DNA from: an uncultured Alistipes sp.
Lineage (GTDB): Bacteria; Bacteroidota; Bacteroidia; Bacteroidales; Rikenellaceae
Reading direction: 5' to 3'
Assembly (NCBI GenBank): GCA_900549685.1
Contig: UROX01000069.1
Location: 1 to 11,979, forward strand
DNA length: 11,979 nucleotides
The position numbers and the translations under genes are program-made. The stretch's first letter is position 1, and each line of letters opens with the position of its first letter. Below, piece by piece: positions 6,726 to 11,979 of this stretch. Under the pieces are notes generated by a model. That model saw only the letters and a program-made list of their open reading frames with translations. It was not told the DNA's origin and searched no databases.

Positions 6726-6744
6726 GCTTCCGAAGCGGAAAGAT

Positions 6745-8505
6745 CTATTTCGCCGGCTGCGGTTTGATACCGAGGGCGAGTTCGTCGAGCTGCGCCGCCG
6801 AAATCGTCGAGGGCGAGTCAATCATCATGTCGCGTCCGGAATTGTTTTTCGGGAACGCGATGTAGTCACGGATCGAATCGGCCCCGCCGAACAGCGAACA
6901 GAAACGGTCGAAGCCGAACGCGAGACCTCCGTGCGGGGGAGCGCCGAACTTGAAGGCGTTCATCAGGAAGCCGAACTGTTTTTCGGCCTCCTCGTCGCTG
7001 AAGCCGAGTACCTGGAACATTTTGTGCTGCAACGCCGAATCGAAGATACGGATCGATCCGCCGCCGATCTCCATACCGTTCACGACGAAATCGTAGGCAT
7101 CGGCCCTCACCTTGCCCGGATCGGTGTCGAACAGCGCGATATCCTCGGCCTTGGGTGCGGTGAACGGATGGTGCATGGCGTAAAAACGCTGCGTCTCGTC
7201 GTCCCATTCGAGCAACGGGAAGTCGATGACCCACAGCGGAGCGAAACGGTCGTTGGGACGCAGCCCCAGCCGGTTGCCCATTTCGAGCCGCAGCTCGCAC
7301 AGGGCCGAAAGCGTATGTTTACGCGCTCCGCTCAGAATCAGGATCAGGTCGCCGGGACGGGCGCCGCAACGGGCAGCCCATGCGGCGAGGTCTTCCTGCG
7401 AATAGAATTTATCGACGCTCGACTTGAAGCTGCCGTCCGCCTCGCAGCGGACATAGACCATGCCTTTGGCACCGATCTGCGGCCGTTTGACGAATTCGGT
7501 CAGCGCATCGAGCTGTTTGCGGGTATAGCCCGCACAGCCTTCGGCGCAGATGGCTCCGATGTATTCGGCCGAGTCGAACACGCCGAACCCTTTGCCTTTG
7601 GCCATGTCGGTCAGGTCGTTGAACGTCATGCCGAACCGGATATCGGGCTTGTCCGAGCCGTATTTTTCCATCGCCTCGGCCCACGTCATGCGGGGGAAAG
7701 CCTCGTCGAACGAAAGGCCGAGCAGGCTGCGGAACAGATGTTTGGCCATATCCTCGAACGTGGCGAGCACGTCCTCGCGCTCGACGAACGACATTTCGCA
7801 GTCGATCTGCGTGAATTCGGGCTGGCGGTCGGCCCGAAGGTCTTCGTCGCGGAAACAGCGCACGATCTGGAAATAACGGTCGTAACCGGCCACCATCAAC
7901 AGCTGCTTGAACGTCTGGGGCGACTGGGGAAGAGCGTAGAACTCGCCCGGATTCATGCGCGAAGGCACCACGAAGTCGCGGGCACCCTCGGGAGTCGATT
8001 TGATGAGATAGGGCGTCTCGATTTCGAGAAAATTCCTGCTGTCGAGGAAATTGCGCACCTCGTGAGCCATTTTGTGACGCAGGATCATCGCGTTCTTAAG
8101 CGGATTGCGACGCAGGTCGAGGAAACGGTATTTCATTCTCAGCTCGTCGCCGCCGTCGCTGTTATCCTCGATGGTGAAGGGCGGAGTCTGCGAGGCATTG
8201 AGCACATCGAGTTTCTCGACCACCACTTCGATGTCGCCGGTGGGAATCCGGTCATTTTTCGAGGCCCGCTCGACGACCTTGCCGGTAGCCCGGACGACGT
8301 ACTCGCGGCCCAGCCCGGAGGCTGTGCGACGGACTTCGTCGGCGGAATGCTCCTCGACGACGAGCTGCGTGATTCCGTAGCGGTCGCGCAGGTCGATGAA
8401 CGTCATGGCGCCGAGGTTCCGTATCTTCTGTACCCATCCGGCCAGCGTGACGGTCTGGTCGCGGTTTTCTGCGCGGAGCTCTCCGCAGGTGTGTGTTCTG
8501 TACAT
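6745..8505 (-). CDS. aspS: Aspartyl-tRNA synthetase
   Basis: This class II enzyme charges tRNA-Asp with aspartate in the cytosol. The product is 586 residues, the usual bacterial-type length. An N-terminal OB-fold anticodon-binding domain (about 1-105; VTLAGWVQKIRNLGAMTFIDLRDRYG) is followed by the class II core. Motif 1 lies near 157-166 (RNFLEIETPYL). The bacterial QSPQTFKQLLM block (194-204) and motif 2 (FRDEDLRADRQPEFTQIDCEMSF, about 218-240) come next. A GAD-type insertion is in the middle, and motif 3 is GGLAFGFDRF (526-535). All are intact. The ATG at 8503-8505 (MYRTHTCGELR) is the normal AspRS start; the open frame continues 36 codons upstream without homology. It has its own -7 box at 8585-8592 and a terminator at 6691-6725, so it appears monocistronic. 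Whether it discriminates tRNA-Asn cannot be decided here. Confidence 0.98.
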   Translation of the reverse strand: MYRTHTCGELRAENRDQTVTLAGWVQKIRNLGAMTFIDLRDRYGITQLVVEEHSADEVRRTASGLGREYVVRATGKVVERASKNDRIPTGDIEVVVEKLDVLNASQTPPFTIEDNSDGGDELRMKYRFLDLRRNPLKNAMILRHKMAHEVRNFLDSRNFLEIETPYLIKSTPEGARDFVVPSRMNPGEFYALPQSPQTFKQLLMVAGYDRYFQIVRCFRDEDLRADRQPEFTQIDCEMSFVEREDVLATFEDMAKHLFRSLLGLSFDEAFPRMTWAEAMEKYGSDKPDIRFGMTFNDLTDMAKGKGFGVFDSAEYIGAICAEGCAGYTRKQLDALTEFVKRPQIGAKGMVYVRCEADGSFKSSVDKFYSQEDLAAWAARCGARPGDLILILSGARKHTLSALCELRLEMGNRLGLRPNDRFAPLWVIDFPLLEWDDETQRFYAMHHPFTAPKAEDIALFDTDPGKVRADAYDFVVNGMEIGGGSIRIFDSALQHKMFQVLGFSDEEAEKQFGFLMNAFKFGAPPHGGLAFGFDRFCSLFGGADSIRDYIAFPKNNSGRDMMIDSPSTISAAQLDELALGIKPQPAK

Positions 8506-8584
8506 GGAAGTATGTCTTTGTTCGTTTGTCCCGTGCCATCCCAAGAGGAAGGAAGCGCACCTCCTACCCCCTGCGAATGAACCC

Positions 8585-8618
8585 CAAAGGTATAAAATTT
8601 CGACGAACGGCATGCAAA
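8585..8618 (-). promoter_or_regulatory. Candidate Bacteroidota promoter for aspS
   Basis: On -, TACCTTTG (8592 down to 8585) matches TAnnTTTG. TTTG (8618 down to 8615) lies 22 bases upstream, just outside the usual 19-21 spacing. The start codon at 8505 gives a leader of about 75 nt, which could hold a regulatory structure, though I see no clear T-box (not expected in this phylum). Confidence 0.55.
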
Positions 8619-8632
8619 TCCGTTCAAATTTT

Positions 8633-8673
8633 CCGGCTCCCGGGCCCTTCGGAACGCAGGGTCCGGGAGCCGG
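8633..8673. terminator. Strong hairpin between the large exported-enzyme gene and aspS
   Basis: ccggctcccgg (8633-8643) pairs with ccgggagccgg (8663-8673), extended by gccc/gggt (8644-8647, 8659-8662; one G-U pair), giving a stem of about 15 bp with an 11-base loop. It lies 98 bases after the stop of the large exported-enzyme gene and just before the aspS -33 region. On - it is followed by AAAATTTG, not a T-run, so it may be a 3'-end hairpin rather than a standard intrinsic terminator. Confidence 0.45.
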
Positions 8674-8770
8674 AACCCTCCGGCGGCCGAAAGAAGTCCC
8701 GCCGATCCGTATCCCGCGCGGCCGGGAGGGCCGTCGCCGGAGGAGAAAGGACGTTACCGGAAACCGGCGC

Positions 8771-11635
8771 CTACCGCCCCACCGTCAGCCATTGGCCCGA
8801 AAAGGACGGATCGACGGAGAGCGTGAGCCGGCCATCGGCATACTCCGACTCGATCTTGCGTTTGCCCAGCCGCACCGTCGGCTTGCGGTCGAAAGAGAGC
8901 GGCAGCGACACGCGTCCCTCGCCCGATATCCGGACGCGATAGTTCTGCGATCCTTCGGACTCGGGTGCGAAAACGATCGCTCCCATCGGGTGATCGGCGA
9001 ACGTATACTGTGTTCCGTCGAGCGCGATGCCGTCGCAGTCGAGTCCGGAGAACGCGACGAGCCGGCCCTCGGAATCGGTGCGGAACGCCACGGTGAGCCG
9101 GCCGCGGTAGGCGACCTCGTGTCCGTTCACCTTCATGCCGTCGAGCACGACCTCGTCGGACGGCACGGGATTGGCTTTCATCGCCTCGATGTCGGCCTCG
9201 CGGTTGCGCGAAAATCCGCCCTCCCATGTCTCGGGATGCGTGCGGTAATGGCGCACCACGACCGTCGTGCTATTGGGGAACGTCGTGACGAAATAGTCCG
9301 TCGTGCGCGATACGTGCGAGGGGTTGTCGTTGATACCGGGGAACCGGCCGCTGGAGGGATAAGCGCCCACGGCATCGAGAATCTCGAACAGCGTCCGCGT
9401 CTCGTAGCCCAGACTCGCAGACTGGTCGTCGCGCGGACGGAACCCGAAATACCCGGTCGCCCCGCCGCCCGGACGACGGACGACGACACCGAGCGTACGG
9501 CCGCTCTCGGTCGCCACGACCTCGGCCCCGGGCGCGGCCGTCACCGGATAGATGCGGTCCACGAGGAAATCGGTCAGCACGGTCTGTTCCGGAATCGAGG
9601 AGAAACCGCCGCAGAAAGCGATGCGCCGGCCGGCCGCGATCTCACCCATATAGATGTCGTGCACATAGGCGGCGCCGAAAAGTTTCCGCCACTGTTCCGT
9701 ACAGTTCTCGCCCGACTGGTCGATCAAGGGCGGCGTGCTGAACCATACGGCCCGGCCTCCGTTCTCGACGAGCCGTCCCATCATGTCGAGCAGGCCTTTC
9801 GGAGGCAGCGGTTCGAACAGCGCCACGACCGTACCGTAGGTCTTGTCGCCCACACGGACCCTGCCGTCGGGCAGCACCTCGCCCATTTCGACGAACTTGT
9901 CGGAGGTCAGGTAGTTGGCATAGCCGTACTGGGCCATCCAGCTACCGAAACGCTCTTCGGCCGCCACGAGGTTCATCGGATAGAGCATGAGCACGTCCAC
10001 ATCCCGATGGACGCCCCCGGTAAGCGTCCCGATGCGGTCCGAAGCCTGCGCCCCGAAAGCGTCGTTGATGGCCATGCGGCGCACGTATACCTCGTGGGGC
10101 ATGCCCCATGCGGCGGCATAGGCGCTCGGATATTTGTTGATGACGCCGATCGAAGCCGCCATCGCCGCCCCGTAATAGTTACGGTCGTTCCATCCGCATT
10201 CGGCGAAGTCGTTGCCCGTGGGCTGCAGGTATTCGCTCCACTTGAAATAGTCGTAGCAGGCGGCCGATGCCTGATGAACGGTGTTGCCCCAGACGAAATT
10301 GGGAGTGTATTCGTAATTGTTGGCGTATCCGTGACGTTTCTCGGCATTCCACAGGTCGATGGTGGGGCTTTCGGCCCACGAAGCATGGCCCGCCGTGCGC
10401 AGTTCGCGACCGAACAGCTCCTCGGCATATTCCTTCGCTTCGCGGAACAGGTCCACCACGCCGTCGTTGAGCATACGGTAGTAACGGTCGCGCAGCAGGA
10501 ATGTCCGGTGTATGTCCTCGGGCGAGGGTCCCATCACGTACTGCACGTTGATGACGGCCTGCGCCGTGGGTTCGTAATAGGGAGCGCCGTAGACGAAATA
10601 GAGCATGTACTTGTCGTCGAGCGGCTGGCCGAAACGTTCGGCGTATTTCTCGGCCATGCTGTGCGTCAGATAGCGTTCGGCGAACTGTCCCCCTTCGTGA
10701 TGGCCGAAATAGGACCAGTCCTGCTGGATGTGCATCTCGTCCGAATAGAGGGCCGTCAGATTCACTTTCCGGTCATGGTACTTCCGGACGAGGTTCTTCA
10801 GGAACACCGGAGCGTCGTCGTTGAAATAGTCCATCTCCTGCGACTCGTACTCGAGCAGGACCAGCACCCGGTCGTATCCGGGCAGCTGCGGCTCGTCGCA
10901 GTAGACCCGCAGGTTACGCATATCGACGCCGAGAACGATGTCGAGTCCGGCACTGCTGTTGGCCGTACCGAGCGTCTCGGAGGCTTCGTACTTCACCCCC
11001 TCGAGAGGCACGATGTCCTCGGGCCGCACGACACGGAAAGGACTGTTGCCCTGCGTGCTTTCCTTGAACGCATAGGCTTTGACGCCGGTCAGTCTGACGG
11101 GCGTCTTGCCTTTGTTGTTCGTCCAGTCGAGCTGTTGCCACATCGGAAGGCTGAAACGTCCCGTCACCGGATCGCGGAACCCGACCTTGTAGGCCAGCCA
11201 GCGGCCGGCATGTCCCGTCTGGGCCTTGTAGGCAGGTCCCAGCTCCAGCGGACTGAGCAAGCTCAGACACAGCCCCATATCGTATCCGGAGGCGAAATCA
11301 CTGATCTTTTTGATCTTATCCACGTACTCGTCCATATCGGGCGTCAGCTTGCGCTCCGAACCCGCATCCCTGCGATACTGGCGGAAAAACTCGTCGAAAG
11401 CGACGATCAGCTCCCGGGAGCCGTAGCTTTTGCCCTGCTCGCAGGTTTCTCTGAGGCTTCTTATGACCGGCGTGAATCCGGTGGACATGTCTATTTTCTT
11501 GTCGGGATCGGTCAGCTCTTCCAGCTGCCGGTCGCTGGTCAGGATGACGGACTGCGCCCGCAATCCCCGGGAACAGCCCAGCAGCACGCACAGCGCCCCG
11601 GCGATTCCCGTCGAAAAAATGCGAAAGGTTTTCAT
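8771..11635 (-). CDS. Large exported glycoside-hydrolase-like protein, family unassigned
   Basis: The 954-residue product begins MKTFRIFSTGIAGALCVLLGC. Export is clear but the type is not. LLGC could be a lipobox (C21), whereas LRAQ|S a few residues later is a typical Bacteroidota signal peptidase I site. The acidic residues that usually mark surface-exposed lipoproteins do not follow C21. The first half is rich in aromatic and acidic residues and looks like a TIM-barrel sugar hydrolase; ALYSDEMHIQQDWSYFGHH (about 295-312) is a good candidate for a catalytic acid/base region (E300). Around 545-637 a Rossmann-like stretch (DVDVLMLYPMNLVAAEERFGSW ... VVALFEPLP ... GGRAVWFSTPP) resembles the beta-galactosidase trimerisation/GATase-like domain found behind such barrels. 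The end is beta-rich. The ATG at 11635 is preferred; a TTG nine codons upstream overlaps the promoter box. No SusC/SusD partner is nearby. Substrate unknown; hydrolase assignment is inference. Confidence 0.6.
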   Translation of the reverse strand: MKTFRIFSTGIAGALCVLLGCSRGLRAQSVILTSDRQLEELTDPDKKIDMSTGFTPVIRSLRETCEQGKSYGSRELIVAFDEFFRQYRRDAGSERKLTPDMDEYVDKIKKISDFASGYDMGLCLSLLSPLELGPAYKAQTGHAGRWLAYKVGFRDPVTGRFSLPMWQQLDWTNNKGKTPVRLTGVKAYAFKESTQGNSPFRVVRPEDIVPLEGVKYEASETLGTANSSAGLDIVLGVDMRNLRVYCDEPQLPGYDRVLVLLEYESQEMDYFNDDAPVFLKNLVRKYHDRKVNLTALYSDEMHIQQDWSYFGHHEGGQFAERYLTHSMAEKYAERFGQPLDDKYMLYFVYGAPYYEPTAQAVINVQYVMGPSPEDIHRTFLLRDRYYRMLNDGVVDLFREAKEYAEELFGRELRTAGHASWAESPTIDLWNAEKRHGYANNYEYTPNFVWGNTVHQASAACYDYFKWSEYLQPTGNDFAECGWNDRNYYGAAMAASIGVINKYPSAYAAAWGMPHEVYVRRMAINDAFGAQASDRIGTLTGGVHRDVDVLMLYPMNLVAAEERFGSWMAQYGYANYLTSDKFVEMGEVLPDGRVRVGDKTYGTVVALFEPLPPKGLLDMMGRLVENGGRAVWFSTPPLIDQSGENCTEQWRKLFGAAYVHDIYMGEIAAGRRIAFCGGFSSIPEQTVLTDFLVDRIYPVTAAPGAEVVATESGRTLGVVVRRPGGGATGYFGFRPRDDQSASLGYETRTLFEILDAVGAYPSSGRFPGINDNPSHVSRTTDYFVTTFPNSTTVVVRHYRTHPETWEGGFSRNREADIEAMKANPVPSDEVVLDGMKVNGHEVAYRGRLTVAFRTDSEGRLVAFSGLDCDGIALDGTQYTFADHPMGAIVFAPESEGSQNYRVRISGEGRVSLPLSFDRKPTVRLGKRKIESEYADGRLTLSVDPSFSGQWLTVGR

Positions 11636-11659
11636 TTCGGTAAAGGTTGGTTTTGTCTT

Positions 11660-11667
11660 CAAAGATA
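11660..11667 (-). promoter_or_regulatory. Bacteroidota -7 box for the large exported-enzyme gene
   Basis: On - the bases read TATCTTTG, an exact TAnnTTTG match within an AT-rich stretch (11661-11687). The ATG at 11635 lies about 25 bases downstream, leaving a leader of about 20 nt. No clear -33 TTG is visible. The box also shows that the TTG at 11662 is not the start codon. Confidence 0.6.
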
Positions 11668-11783
11668 AGAATATTAAGAATATATTCGCACTGTCCGGCG
11701 TACAGGCAGCAAAAACGGCCCGCCCCGACAGTCGTCCGCAACCGCGCTCTCCCCGCTTCCGCCCTCTGCCGGTGCGGACGGAC

Positions 11784-11979
11784 TCACTCGAAATCGACCA
11801 GATCGCTCAGTCGGACGCCCAGTGCCCTGCTGATTTTGTACATGTTTTTCAACGTCAGGTTGGTCTTGCCCGATTCGATGCGCGACATGTTCGATTTCTC
11901 GAAATCGCACATCGCGGCCAGCTCCTGCTGGCTGATGCCCCGCTCCTCCTCCACCTCCTCCTCCTCCACCTCCTCCTCC
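11784..11979 (-). CDS. XRE/Cro-CI-type HTH transcriptional regulator (partial, N-terminus beyond window)
   Basis: The visible 64 residues hold most of a helix-turn-helix_3 DNA-binding domain: RGISQQELAAMCDFEKSN as helices 2-3, MSRIESGKTNLTLKNMYKISRALG through the recognition region, and VRLSDLVDFE at the end. Proteins of this type are small DNA-binding regulators. Here the residues before RGISQQEL, where helix 1 (usually like IRELREE) should be, are EEEVEEEEVEEE, coded by repeats of GAG with GTG (11943-11979). The frame stays open to the window edge, so the true start is not seen. The stop is TGA at 11784-11786. Transcription continues toward the large exported-enzyme gene, 148 bp on, which has its own -7 box. 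The regulatory target is unknown; control of the downstream gene is possible but only inferred from position. Confidence 0.85.
   Translation of the reverse strand, partial: EEEVEEEEVEEERGISQQELAAMCDFEKSNMSRIESGKTNLTLKNMYKISRALGVRLSDLVDFE
11943..11979. repeat. Trinucleotide (CTC/GAG) repeat with interspersed CAC/GTG, running off the window
   Basis: On + the tract is three CTC, CAC, four CTC, CAC, three CTC and a final C, ending exactly at the last base. On - it codes E and V within the regulator gene. It is a pure polypurine/polypyrimidine tract apart from two bases. Such tracts slip in replication and often break short-read assemblies. Confidence 0.8.

Noticed and set aside
5866..8580. A 904-codon open frame on + running through the lipoprotein gene and opposite aspS
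   Set aside because: It overlaps two well-supported genes in other frames, has no recognisable domain and crosses two terminators.
8396..11668. A 1090-codon open frame on + opposite the large exported-enzyme gene
   Set aside because: The high GC3 of the real - strand gene removes stops from this antisense frame. Its product is rich in H, R and E without domains, while the - strand product has an export signal and hydrolase-like segments.
1..11979. tRNA, rRNA, CRISPR array, phage or insertion-sequence genes
   Set aside because: I looked on both strands for T-loop-like GTTCGAATC contexts, regularly spaced repeats and integrase or transposase motifs and found none.

Overview
The window reads as ordinary chromosomal DNA from a high-GC member of the Bacteroidota, most likely an Alistipes-like gut organism. 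This is an inference from three things: near-exact Bacteroidota promoter -7 boxes (TAnnTTTG) upstream of several genes, start codons without clear Shine-Dalgarno sequences, and protein sequences of Bacteroidales type. Both ends cut through genes, and the right end stops inside a GAG/GTG codon repeat. The window may therefore be a contig that broke at a repeat.

Left part (1-2800). The 3' end of an unidentified gene lies on +. Next comes tpx (thiol peroxidase) on -, with its own terminator. Divergent from it is a + strand pair, ybaK (Cys-tRNA(Pro) deacylase) and mutY (adenine DNA glycosylase), translationally coupled by an ATGA overlap. mutY converges on a DUF2721 membrane-protein gene with only 5 bp between the stop codons.

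Middle part (2797-6745). On -, a MATE-family transporter is followed by the DUF2721 gene. The roughly 260-nt space between the MATE start codon and a strong -7 box holds several GC-rich hairpins and looks like a structured leader. Divergent from it on + are an AlkA-type 3-methyladenine DNA glycosylase and, 12 bp later, a small lipoprotein whose fold resembles serine-protease propeptides.

Right part (6745-11979). All on -: aspS (aspartyl-tRNA synthetase) with a 16-bp-stem terminator, a 954-residue exported glycoside-hydrolase-like protein of no family I can name, and the 3' part of an XRE/Cro-CI-type regulator whose visible N-terminus is a Glu/Val repeat.

Themes: oxidative and alkylation damage defence (tpx, mutY, alkA-type) and tRNA aminoacylation quality (ybaK, aspS). 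I saw no CRISPR array, transposase, phage gene, rRNA or tRNA, and no convincing new multi-gene system. The best leads are the MATE leader, the unclassified large exported enzyme, the E/V repeat on the regulator and the stand-alone propeptide-like lipoprotein.
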